NCBI GenBank assembly: GCA_964036045.1 | Contig: OZ038394.1 | Coordinates: forward strand, 1,118,805-1,182,804 | Length of the DNA: 64,000 nucleotides | DNA from: Eutreptiella sp. 'Long Island Sound 2002' | Lineage: Eukaryota; Euglenozoa; Euglenophyceae; Eutreptiales; Eutreptiaceae | Reading direction: 5' to 3' | Shown here: positions 39,778 to 50,400 of the stretch, one piece after another | How the letters are laid out: every line of letters begins with the position of its first letter | Position numbering within the stretch: the stretch's first letter is position 1 | Position numbers and translations under genes: made by a program | The notes under the pieces: generated by a model | Seen by the model: only the letters and a program-made list of their open reading frames with translations | Databases searched by the model: none | What the model was told of the DNA's origin: nothing

Positions 39778-42700
39778 GGCGTTGAGGAGGTCGATGACGC
39801 CCTGAGCTGCGGGTGCCCTGCGGTTCCGCTTCTGGGGCTGGGGTAGGGCCCATGCATTGTGGACTTCGCCCGTGTACTCGGTGCCGGTGAGGTGCTCCGT
39901 GTCGGGGGTGCACAGCTGCATGGGGACCATCTCACGACCGGCTTGGTCTCGCCAGAGTTCGATGGTGCGCCCCAGCTTCTTGTCGTTGGGGGTGGCCGGG
40001 TCCCACTTGACGTGGATCTTGAACCCCTGGTGGTCCCCGGTGACGCGGTACCGGTGCTTGACCTCCCCTGCGGCCCATATCCACTTGGAGGGGCCCGCGG
40101 CCGTGGGGTACTCGAAGGGCAGCTGCACCCGGGTGTTGATGGCGTATTTGGGATACAGGGCAGCGGCTTCCTCTTTGGTCCAGCTCTTCGGCTTGGCCCT
40201 TGGCTTTGGCGCGGGTTTGGCCTGTGTGGGGGCCTTGCGCTTCTGCGCACCTTGGCGGCGCCGGGCAGCGGGTTGTCCCCGTTGGGGAGGTGCGCCCTGG
40301 GGCCGCTGTACGGGTGCGTGGCCCGGTGCAAACACGGGGTGTTCGCGGGCGGCTGGGACGTCGGGCTTGGACGTGGGGACGGGGTCCGTCAGCTGGAACA
40401 CTTGCTTGGTCATGAGGCCAAGCACTTCCTCGGCCTCTTGCAGGGCGTCGGGCGGGTCCGTGGGCCAGGTGAGGAGCCGGTGCCCGGTGCCTGCCCCGTG
40501 GCGGCGCATGTGGGCCGTGTAGCGGGTGGCGTGGCGTGTCCACGCTGGGGTGTGTTCCGGGGGGAGGGGGCCTTCTGGCGCCCCCTGCGCCCAGTAGAGG
40601 GCGTAGTGCAGCGCTTCCCAGGCTGCCTCTGGGGCGTGGGGGATGCGTGCGGCGAGTCGCAAGCGGTCTCCTCCGCGTGGTGGGGGCGGGACTTCGCCGT
40701 CGGGGGCGTGTGCCGTTGCCCGTCTGACCTTGCCGTGGTCGTCCCATTCCACCGTCCACCAGGTGTCCCGGTGTTTGAGGATGTGGACCTCCGTGGTGGC
40801 CGGGGGGGCGTCCATGGCGTCCCAGCTGACGAGCTGGATGGGGCGGACCGCAGGGTGGGTCTTCGGGGGTGCTCGCATGTTGAGGATTTGGTGGATGTCC
40901 TCGGCGGTGGGGCTCGTGTCGGGGGCGTCCTGCGCTGCTTGGGCTAGAGGTGGGGAGGGGCGGTCCTCCCAGAGGCGGGATGCGGACGCCGTGGCGTACA
41001 TGGCTGCGATCAGGACGTGTTCCGTCAGCCCTTCCACCATGAGGTGGTTTTCCCCCTCCAGGTCTCGGGGGATGGCGGCTTCCGCCTTTAGGGTGAGGAG
41101 TGCGATGGCGCGTTTGGGTCCAGGTGTGGCGTGTGTCGGCTCATCTGGCGGGCGTCCGTCGGATGGGGTGTGGGGGGGGCGCTTCTGGAAGGGGGATGGT
41201 CCCACCGCCAGGTGCTCGACAAGGTGTAGTGGTATGGCGTGGTGGCGGTCCGCTGCGGGCAGGAGGTAGGGGTGTGGGTCTCCGGGCACCGTGCCGAGGA
41301 ATATGCCCCCCCTGTAGGTAGGGGTGGGCAGGGGTTGCTGCAGAGCGCCTGCGCATGGTAGCGCGCACCGAGGGTTGCAGTGGGTGCATGGGGCTGTTAT
41401 GGGGTGCGGTACCGCGTACACGGTGAAGGGCCCTACCGCTCGCTGGATGTGGCGGGGGATGATGTTGCGGAGGTCCGCCACCCGTGCCGTGCGGCCTTCG
41501 CCATAGTATATCCAGAGCGTGTCCTCCAGTGCCATTTTGGGGCGTAGCTTGCGAGCCAGTAGGTTCAAGGTGCTTTTGTGGGTGGCCTCGGTGATGGTGC
41601 CGGGCCCAGCGTTAATGCGTGGGAGCAGGTGGCTTTGGTGTTGTGCTGCGGCCCGTCTGCGGGCGGTGTGGAGGGCGGTGCTGTCGGCGGGAGGGGGCGC
41701 GTGGTGGGTGGGCCTTTTGCCCGGGGTCGGGGCGACGTGTAGGGGGTGCTTCCATGCCGGGCGTGGGTGGTGTTGCGGTGGCTGGAGGCCAGGGTAGGTG
41801 GTGAAGGTGTATACGGTGATGGGGGAGCGCTCATGCGTGGCCTGGAGGTAGTAGTGGTCGCGACCCGTGTTGTGGGTGACGATGACGTTGGGCGTTGGTA
41901 TGTCGTAGTGGAGTGCGGTATTGGGGAGTTGTTTGGTGATGCGTGCCGTCGCGTCCCCTGTTTTGGGGGCGGTGTCGTGGGGCACGAGGATGTGGACTGC
42001 CCACGCATCGTGGGCGGGGAGGTCGAGGTCCGGTAGGGTGGGATGAATGGGGCGTCCCCGGAAGTGTGCGAAAGCTGGGTTGTGGCGTGCCGCCGTTTCC
42101 TTGATGATGGACGGTGCCCATTGGGGTGGCGCCCCAACTTGCTGGGCCATGGCGGCGACGGCGCTTGCGATCGCCGTGAGTTCTGGGCCGATGCCAGGCT
42201 GGTCTGCCGGTGGTTGCAGGCCCCCTTCTGGTGCGGGGTGGTGCCACCATAGGGTGTAGCCCTTTTGTGTGTTATCGTGGGGGGTGTGCACGAGGCCCTG
42301 GTGGTTGGAGATGGCGGTCTTGAGGGCTTCCGCTGCCTCGCGGTGGAGGGTGCGCGTGTAGGCCCAGACTCCGGTGGGGGGGGCCGCCCCGGTGTGGGAT
42401 TCGGCCGTGGTGGGGGCCGGTTCGAGGGTGTGACTGGTGAGGGAGGGTCTGTGCAGCCCTTCGTGCAGGGAGGCGCACACGTGTGCCCACCTGTCCGCCC
42501 ATCCCTGTTGGGCGCTTCCTGTGTCTGCTCCTGTGGGTAGTCGCACGATGACCACGTGCCAGGGGTGTGACCCCGGTACTACGGTGGGGGGTGTGGTGTG
42601 CTCGTGAGCGTGTAGCCATACTGCGGTGTCCGCGTTCGCCGTCACGTAGTCCTCTCCTTCCGCTGTGTGGACGTTTTCGACGGCGGCCTCTCCCTCCAGG

Positions 42701-43239
42701 GTGAGGAGGAGGTGTGTGCCGGGGGGCTGCGCGTGCGTCTCCGCGTCCCGGAGCCACAGGTACGTGAGCGCCACGGCGCCGGGGAGGATTTCCCCCCACG
42801 TGAAGGTGCCTTCGGGTGATGCCCACTGCAGGGGCAGTGTGCGGCGTCCCCGCGAGTCGTTGGTGGCATGGTAGTCGTGGGGGAGGTGACGTTTGGTGAG
42901 CCGGTGCGGCATGCGTTCGGTGGTGGCCGTGGGGGGGTCCCAATTACATTCCTCCGGTGGGGGTGCGTCTGCGTCGTCCTCCTGGGGCTGGGCCAGCGGC
43001 AGCGCCTGTGCATTGGGTGCGGCGTCGGGTAATCCGCTGTGCGTGAGGGTGTAGAAGCCCTCGGGGATGAGTTGGAGGACGATGTCCCACTTCGCCGTTT
43101 GCTCAGGGGACCACTGGTTGGGCTCGTCCTGCGGTCGGTGGAGGGTGACCTGGTGGCCCCATCTCCAGCTGTGGTAGGCGAGGAGGCTGAGGACGGTGTC
43201 TTGCTCCGGGTCCTCCACGCTTTCCATGTATGCCGTCAT
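39775..43239 (-). CDS. LINE B ORF1, large unknown protein
   Basis: ATG at 43237-43239 is the first clear Met, but the frame is open well upstream and reads like protein (TQEWEDEYAVDVTDM), so the true N-terminus is probably further up. 1154 residues end at TGA 39775. Mixed, folded-looking sequence throughout: LLAYHSWRWGHQVTL, WHVVIVRLPTG, DAWAVHILVPHD. A Cys cluster CTHCNPRCALPCAG lies near 41350-41390, a Lys/Arg/Pro-rich linker near 40190-40270, and a C-terminal segment (WIWAAGEVKHRYRV, FKIHVKWDPATPND) could be a small chromo/Tudor-like barrel. LINE ORF1 proteins usually coat the RNA; this one is much longer and not recognisable as RRM or CCHC type. Confidence 0.7.
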   Translation of the reverse strand: MTAYMESVEDPEQDTVLSLLAYHSWRWGHQVTLHRPQDEPNQWSPEQTAKWDIVLQLIPEGFYTLTHSGLPDAAPNAQALPLAQPQEDDADAPPPEECNWDPPTATTERMPHRLTKRHLPHDYHATNDSRGRRTLPLQWASPEGTFTWGEILPGAVALTYLWLRDAETHAQPPGTHLLLTLEGEAAVENVHTAEGEDYVTANADTAVWLHAHEHTTPPTVVPGSHPWHVVIVRLPTGADTGSAQQGWADRWAHVCASLHEGLHRPSLTSHTLEPAPTTAESHTGAAPPTGVWAYTRTLHREAAEALKTAISNHQGLVHTPHDNTQKGYTLWWHHPAPEGGLQPPADQPGIGPELTAIASAVAAMAQQVGAPPQWAPSIIKETAARHNPAFAHFRGRPIHPTLPDLDLPAHDAWAVHILVPHDTAPKTGDATARITKQLPNTALHYDIPTPNVIVTHNTGRDHYYLQATHERSPITVYTFTTYPGLQPPQHHPRPAWKHPLHVAPTPGKRPTHHAPPPADSTALHTARRRAAAQHQSHLLPRINAGPGTITEATHKSTLNLLARKLRPKMALEDTLWIYYGEGRTARVADLRNIIPRHIQRAVGPFTVYAVPHPITAPCTHCNPRCALPCAGALQQPLPTPTYRGGIFLGTVPGDPHPYLLPAADRHHAIPLHLVEHLAVGPSPFQKRPPHTPSDGRPPDEPTHATPGPKRAIALLTLKAEAAIPRDLEGENHLMVEGLTEHVLIAAMYATASASRLWEDRPSPPLAQAAQDAPDTSPTAEDIHQILNMRAPPKTHPAVRPIQLVSWDAMDAPPATTEVHILKHRDTWWTVEWDDHGKVRRATAHAPDGEVPPPPRGGDRLRLAARIPHAPEAAWEALHYALYWAQGAPEGPLPPEHTPAWTRHATRYTAHMRRHGAGTGHRLLTWPTDPPDALQEAEEVLGLMTKQVFQLTDPVPTSKPDVPAAREHPVFAPGHAPVQRPQGAPPQRGQPAARRRQGAQKRKAPTQAKPAPKPRAKPKSWTKEEAAALYPKYAINTRVQLPFEYPTAAGPSKWIWAAGEVKHRYRVTGDHQGFKIHVKWDPATPNDKKLGRTIELWRDQAGREMVPMQLCTPDTEHLTGTEYTGEVHNAWALPQPQKRNRRAPAAQGVIDLLNA

Positions 43240-45134
43240 GTCGGTGACGTCGACGGCGTACTCGTCCTCCCATTCTTGTGTGGGGGTGCCTGGAGGTGTA
43301 CCCGTGGAGTCCCGGCCCCGTGACGTCGGGCAGGTCGCGCTCGAGTGACGCCCGGTACTCGGCGGGCCCGTTGCTGGCTTCGTGGGTGGGGTGGTGGCGC
43401 CGCAGGGCGTTGGACAGGTGCGTCCAGGGCGCCCTCTCGCGGGGGGGGGGGGCGCGGGGGGGCATTTTGCGGGTTGGGGTCTGCGGGGCTGCTTGCTGTG
43501 GGCTCGAGCTCCGGCGGGGTGAGGTCCATATGATGCTCCGTGTCCTCCGTGTGTTGGAGTTCCAGTTCTAGCAGGCTGTCGATGTCCAGGGCCATGGGGT
43601 CATCTTGCGTGTTCACGTGCTGGGGTGCTGCTTCATGGCACGGTGGGCGTGTGATGCTGGTGTTCGGGGCACGTGCGGCGGCCGGTGCGGGGTCGTGCGC
43701 CGGCGGAGGCGCGCTGTTTGGCGTGGCTGTGGTGTGTGGCTGCACGCTGGTGGCTGTCCTGGCCGGTGGTGTTGCCCCTGTGTGCGGTTCGGGTTGTGGC
43801 CGGTGGTGGGTGTTGAGCTGGCGCGAGGTGTGCGGGGTTTCCAGGGGTGGTGCCGGTGGGGTGGGGTGCGGAGTCGGCGGGGCGTGGCTTCGTTCCTGTG
43901 TTGGTGGGCTGTGGTGTCCCGTGCCCCCGGGTGGGGGAGGGGGGTGCGGTGCGGTATGGTGGTGTTGTGCTGTGTGGTGGCCTTCCCGTTGGGGGGGGGG
44001 GGCACCGTGTCCAGGTCTGGTGGGGTGGGCTGTCGCCTGTGGTTTGTCCTCTGGTGGTGTGGGGCAGCCCCGCGTGGTCTCTTGATCGTTCTCCTGGTGT
44101 GTTTCAGTACGTGGCCTGTGCGGGGTCGGTGTGGCGTAGGGCCTGGGGTCCCCTGGGGCGGGGTGTGCGGGACTGGAGTGTCGCAACCAGGGGGGTGTGG
44201 TCGTGTGGTGCTTGGGGGTGCCGGCCCGCCGTTGGGTGGGCCCGTTGGTGTGGGGTATTGCGTTTGCGGGGTCCGCGGGTCGGTGGGTCGCGGCTGCTTG
44301 GGCGTGTTGTGGCCCCGGTGCGGTGCCCGCGGTGGTGAGTGGCGGTGTGTGGTTGGGGTGTATCGTTTCCACGGTGGGAGGGGGGCTATGTGCTCGGGTG
44401 TGGGGTGGGCCCGTGGTAGGATGCCGGGGGGTAGCGGGTGTCGGGGCCGCACTGTGGGTGGGTATTCCGCGGCGTCCCCTTGGTGCGTCCCGTGGTGGCC
44501 TCTGGTCGGCTGGCTGGAGGGGGTTTGTGGGGTGTACCGCATCCATGGGGGCACCATTGTGTGTTGGGGCGCCGCAGCGGTGGGTGCGGCGGGTTGTGGG
44601 GGTGGGGCTTGTGTCGGTGTCGACCGTGTGTTTGGCGGCGGTGTGTCGTCTGTCGTCCTCGGCGGCTCCTCTTGGTGGTCTGTTGTGGTGGTGCCTGGGG
44701 GGTGGTCTTGGGCTTTGCGGTTCCTGGGAGGATGCGGGACATGCGGGGTCGGGCTGGCTGGGGGGGGGGGGCGCGCGTGTGTGGGCTTGCGTGTTTGCCC
44801 TCTGTTCCCCCCGTGGCCCCTTCCTCTGCCTGTCCCTTACTCCTCTCTTTTCGCTGGCTTGTTTGGCTTTGTTTTTTTTTTTCCGGGGGGGGGGCCGGCT
44901 GGGGTGCCGTGCGTGGGTGTTGGTGTGTGCCGGTGTCGGCTCCCGGTTCCCAGACCGCCAGGGTGGGTGGCTGTGGCTCCTGGTTAGTGTCCGGGTGGCG
45001 TGGCCGGGCGTGGGCGTGCGTGTGGGTGTGTTCGTGGCGTGGGCTGATGGGGTGGTGGGCAGTGTGGGCGTGGTTGGTTTGTGTGGGTGGCGGGTATGTG
45101 TGCGCCGAAGGCGCAGTGGGTTGGGCTGGGGCAC
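43236..45134 (-). pseudogene. LINE B 5' ORF region (likely N-terminal part of ORF1), frameshifted
   Basis: The minus-strand frame is Pro/Thr/His-rich, with a folded-looking stretch near 43505-43610 (MALDIDSLLELELQHTEDTEHHMDL). Just downstream, sense seems to pass into a second frame (WTHLSNALRRHHP, EYRASLERDLPDVTGPG) and then into ORF1. The shifts coincide with G runs at 43440-43462 and 43285-43290, so they may be assembly errors. GB interrupts this region at 45242. Confidence 0.4.
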
Positions 45135-45241
45135 CGTGGGCGATGCAATGGGTGGAGGTGATGCTGGTGACGCCTACGGGGGGGTGCTGTAGGCGTCGGA
45201 ACGGGTCTGTGTTGTTGACGTGGGTGCTTCGGGTGATGCGC

Positions 45242-45773
45242 TGAAAGTGCTGCCCTGGGTCGTTGAGGGTGCCGGAGGGCTCGGGGCCGGCAAGACCAGT
45301 GGGACAGGCACGCGAGGAGTCTCCCTGGACGTTGTTATTGGGGGTAGAACCGGATACTCGAACACCAACGGAGGCGAGAGCAGCGACAACAGAAGCAAGG
45401 TCCATGCTGATTGTTATCCGGCAGAAAATCCCAGTCTATGAAGAAAATTGACGCGGATTATTCTAAATACATCTGAGTGTCCAAAACTGTCTGAAAAGAT
45501 TTAAATAATCCAATTATGTAAAAATGTTTGGCCGATCTGGCCCGCGAGCGCGCGTCAGCGGCAAATGGCGATTCCAGCTAAAATAGCGGAACGCGGCGGA
45601 TTTACGGGGAATGGACCGCGGAATCAAATCCGGCATATCAGAAATATATAGGAAATATCCTGAGACTGAGCTGCGAGGCGGCGATTCCGCCGAAGCAAAG
45701 AAAATGACCAAAATGTAGCCAATCTGGGCAGAATGTCTGAAAATCTGAGCAGATGGGGCTAGCCGCACTTACA
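45242..45773 (-). repeat. GB 3' LTR
   Basis: 532 bp, TG...CA ends, identical to 55499-56030 except one synonymous-position change. The first 54 gag codons are included in the LTR, so this copy keeps a truncated gag start (ATG at 45403-45405) that reads into LINE sequence. Confidence 0.95.
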
Positions 45774-45783
45774 CTCCCCCTCC
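45774..45783 (-). other. GB polypurine tract
   Basis: GGAGGGGGAG on the minus strand, directly abutting the 3' LTR start TGTAAG. Position and composition are canonical. Confidence 0.85.
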
Positions 45784-47442
45784 AAAAACACACTGGGGTG
45801 TGTCGCTACGTCAACGAAGAACGTAGTGCGGGTAAGTCCCAGAAAAAAAATAGAAATGTAACCTCGATGGGGCGAAATCTGCTTGATCTGACCTGATTTG
45901 GGCTGAATTGGCACTGAATCAGGATGGATGAACCTGAAATGAGACAGAATGAGAAGTGACGAACAGTCCTCCGTGCAGTAAAACATTAGGTCAAGGGCTA
46001 AAAAGCATGTAAACGTATCGAGAATCGATACCAAACCATGCATTGGTTGAGAATGAGGTAGATTATTGGTGGATTGAGTGGGGGGATCAAGAAATGGAGT
46101 GACATCTCAGCGCTCTGGCACAGTTTCGCTGTCGCGGGCACGCTACGGTGTCCTCGCCGAACTCTACATCGTGTTATTCCCGCTTTTCTCGTTCTGAAAA
46201 GTGCAGCATGTGGCTCAGATTTGGCGCATCTGGTGGATGATCACAAGATTGAGCAAGATTAAGAATCATTTGGAGCAGAGATGAAGGAGATTAAACACTC
46301 ACAGAGAGTTAAAACAAATACAAATGTAATCTACAGACCCTAAGTGAATCACGGAAGGTTAGGGTGTTTTTCTGTGCACTTAGATCTAAACAGATCTTCA
46401 AGGAATGAGAGGAGATGACAAGGAAATCAAACTAAATTGTCCTAAAATCAACAAATTCCCTAAGATGAAAGTGAAATGCAGCGGAATGTCTAGAACTGAA
46501 ACTACTAACACTTTCGTTTAGACTAAAGTTTATATATATTGTCGTTTATTCAGCTCAATTGTGCTTTCCGGCACGTTGGTTCGCGAGCATCTAACAGATT
46601 CTATGAAAATGTGGATCATGTGATGATGCATCATGATGGGACATGCTGACCCTGGATCCTTGGCATGTAACGCGCCGAAGGTTCGCTGAAGGCGCTTTAC
46701 TGACCATATATAACTGAGAGACACCGAAGAATCCTTTATTTACAGTGGCGGCGGTGTCAATCGACTTGGACAAGGCCAATCTTTCGAATGGGTCCCACAA
46801 GACACTTGGATTCACCATTTTCGACAGTTTCAGGTCGGATTGAGCTCACATTGGCGTGTGCCAAAAATACAACGAAGCTTACGGACTTCAGAGGTGGCTG
46901 TTAGAAGTCCCTAGAGCTCCTATGTGAAGGTTGTCTGAACAATTGACGTCTGGCTTTTGCACAACAGTGGCAGAATGATGGACAAACCTGAGAAATTCAA
47001 GGTAAATTTGAGGATCCTGGATCTGAATCTGGACTTTGGCTTTCGCATCACGGCAAATGATGGTAAGATCTGAGTTCCTGGCGTCGCATCTGGTGCAGCC
47101 AGTACTACAGGGGGTGCCTGTAGGGGTGAAGGTCGCTGGCCAGCGTTTTGATTATGTACATTTGCTTCCATCTGCACGAGTAGCCAAATTCCAAAGATGC
47201 ACAGACCAACAGAGACAACATTACCCCGAATCTGCCTGAATTAAGCCTGAGTTTGGTTTTTTCTGCACACGGCAGCACACTCCGTGGCTTTCGGTTTTCG
47301 ACTTTCGATACGCTACCGAACGGAAACCAAAGAAAAATTGATTGATTGACGTCAAATTATCAAACATTCGCAGTTCTCCACATCATGACATAAACAGAAA
47401 GAATGAACAGTGGATTGAGCAGAATGTGGTGGGATGGCTTCC
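45784..47442 (-). other. GB 3' non-coding region between pol and the polypurine tract
   Basis: About 1.66 kb, AT-richer than the coding part, only short ORFs without recognisable domains. Unusually long for a gypsy 3' UTR. It may hold a packaging signal or a lost ORF; nothing in the sequence decides this. Confidence 0.6.
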
Positions 47443-50400
47443 TCAATTCGGCCAAGCACGAATACATGTGACCACCAACCTGTCTGGCCTGGCCCTCGTA
47501 CGGCTTGGGCGCTGCAAATCAGCGGCCGAACTCGAAGCTTGGTCCTCATTTGGCTCCTGGGCTGGCCTGACCGCAGGAGGGGGGATCGACGGATCAGCCC
47601 TGGAATGTGGCTGCTGAGGGCCGTAAAAGGCTGGATCTCGATTCACCACAGGTCGTTTTCCGTCGCTCTCCACTTGTCTGTCTGGTTTCGACAGACAGTC
47701 TGTCAGGAGTACTCCAATTTCGGGGTGCTTCTTCAGGAAGTCGATGAACCCCTTGGTGTATCCATGGACAAAAGATTGGGCTGGTTCCCAGTTGTTGTGA
47801 CTGGAATCAAAGCCCCTCCACTCACACAGAAATTCCCATTCGCCCTTGGCGTCACGTCTTGCTTCAACAATCCTCTTGAGTTCGTACTTCCCCCCTTCGA
47901 TGACCCGATCAGACAAATGTTTCGCAGTCCAAAAAAGGGGTTTAACCCGATCCTTGGGGGAGGGGATCTCTCTCTTGAGGCGATCGCCCGAAACGTCAAT
48001 TTCCCTGCTGACATCCACACGAATCCTCCACCTGTTCTCACCAAGACGCGCTGTAACAGCGAATGGCCCCTCCCACAAGGGAAGAAGCTTGTCATCTCCG
48101 TCCAGGGTGGTTTCGGATTTTCGAAGCCAAACTCGATCATCGACTTCAAAATTGTGGGGGTTTTTTCGGCCTTGATTCTGGACCCAAAGCCAGTCAGCTT
48201 GATGCTTCTCGATTAATTTCGACACAGTTTTATCTGCTCGTTGGACGTCGTCCAAAAACAACGAAGCATCCTTACAGGGGCGAGGATTATTCAACGGCAT
48301 GTTCCACCAACACTTCTTTCGTCCAAAGACAATTTCATTTGGAGAAAGGCCATGATACAAAGGCGTGTTGTGGTACCGGCGAAGCAATGCGAAGAGAACT
48401 TCCATCCAATGGAAATCCTTTTCACTCGCGAGCTCCTTACGAAGCATATTTATTATTGAGCGGCCGGCTCTTTCGCCAGGCAGCGCTCGATGCGAGTGGA
48501 TTTCACATCGGAGGTGGTGGATTCCAAAGCGAGCACATAATTCTCTCCACCATTCGGAGGTGTACTCTTTGCCTGAATCCGTCACCACCTCGGATGGGAC
48601 GTCCCAACCTCCCATCCAGGTCTGCGCGCACCATTTGGCGGCAGCCTTGCCAGTCATCGGCTCAATGTTGCAAGGCAACACTTGAATGTAGCCGGAATGA
48701 CGGCATTGAATAAGGAGCACACCATTGACTTTTTTATTTGTCCAATGGCACTCTTCGTCATCGAGTTCACCGAGATAGAAGAAATCACTGGTGACTCTGT
48801 TAAAGAGGCGCTCCGGAATAGGATGAGGCCTCAGATGGCCGTGCTTCTTCGCGCTGGGGGGCGTCGAGACAGCACATTGGGCGCATCCGGCGGCTACTTT
48901 CATGCAGTGAGTGTATAGCCGTGAGCCAAACAACCTATGTTTAATCATCGACCACAGTCGACGGCCATGTGCGTGGGGGGACTCCCATTTGTGCCACCAG
49001 TTTAACACTCGAGGGGCTAGGGCGTCTGGCACACACAATTTACCCTCCATCCACAGCTTCCCCCCATCCAACGAGTACTCAGAAAAAATCCCATCCCTGT
49101 GAGCATCTTTGGATTTGAGATTTCCAAAGACCTCTTTAAACATGGGATCCTGCATGTAATCGGACGTCCAGTCACGGATGATAAGGGAATCTTTAGGCAG
49201 GGGTGGAGTTTTGGCCGGATCTCGACGCTTAATGCCCTGGATCAACCGAAATCTACTTACTCGTCGGGTATAGTCAAACCGTTTTACACTCCCTGAGGAG
49301 GGATCGGTGACTTTTTCCACGACTTTCAGTGTTTTGGTGCAGATCTCATGAGCATGCGCCGGATCTGAGATGGCCGTGATGTCATGGCACGGTAATGCGT
49401 GTTGTTTAACAGCGCATTGCATGCATGCACGTCGAATGAGTTTCTTTTCTTCCTGATCCCATTCGATGATGACATGGCGGTCCTGCTCCGTACCATGGAT
49501 GTTGGTACTTTGCAGCCCCTCTGAGGCGGGGTAAGCCCATCGGCTCAGAGCATCCGCTACCGTGTTGTGTTTTCCAGGCAAATACGACACATGGAGGTCA
49601 AACAGAGAGAGAAATTCGTGCCATCTGGCCCGTCGACCAGCTGGGCTCGCGACAGTATCAATGTGTTCGGTGGCCCAATACTCCAGAGATCGATGATCCG
49701 TCAGGACCTCGACTCGATTGGTGCCAACCCACGATTGGTACTTTTTTAAAGCACAGATGATGGCATATGTTTCTTGCTCACGCGGCGACCATTGCATTTG
49801 GCGTGGGGCTAGCTTCCGAGACCAAAATGCAAGAGGGTAATGATCGCCGGTGGCTTCATCAACCTGTTCAAGGACAGCTCCGATCGCGTACCTAGAAGCG
49901 TCGGTTCTAATGTAGAAGGGTCGGTCAAATTGGGGCACATGCAACGTGGCGACTTCACAGAGGGCTGCCTTCAAGTGATGGAAGGCCTCCTCGCACTCGT
50001 CAGTCCACTTGACACGAACCTTTGAACCTGCCTTGCCCGCATCTCTCCCTACCTTCAATAATTCAGTGAGGGGGGCAGCAAATTTGGCATAATTCGGCAC
50101 AAAAGTGTGGTAAAAATTGCAACAACCCAGGAATCCTCTCAACTCCGTGATCGTCTCAGGGCGCTTCCACTTCTGAATAGCGACGAGCTTCCCTGGACTG
50201 GGTCGTCGGGTGCCATTCTCTAGGAGAGAACCACAAAATTCGACTGATTTTAAAAATAATTTTCCCTTCTTTGGCCCACAAATCAGCTGATTGGCGTCAA
50301 GAATGTCCAACACTTGGTTCAGCTGCTTCTCATGTAGGGCCACCAGCTCGGCTTCGGTCAGTCCCTCCCCTTCCGTCGCGATGATTATGTCATCTATGTA

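Noticed and set aside
45174-45405. Separate small gene starting at the ATG 45405
   Set aside because: It is the LTR-encoded start of GB gag in the 3' LTR reading into LINE sequence.
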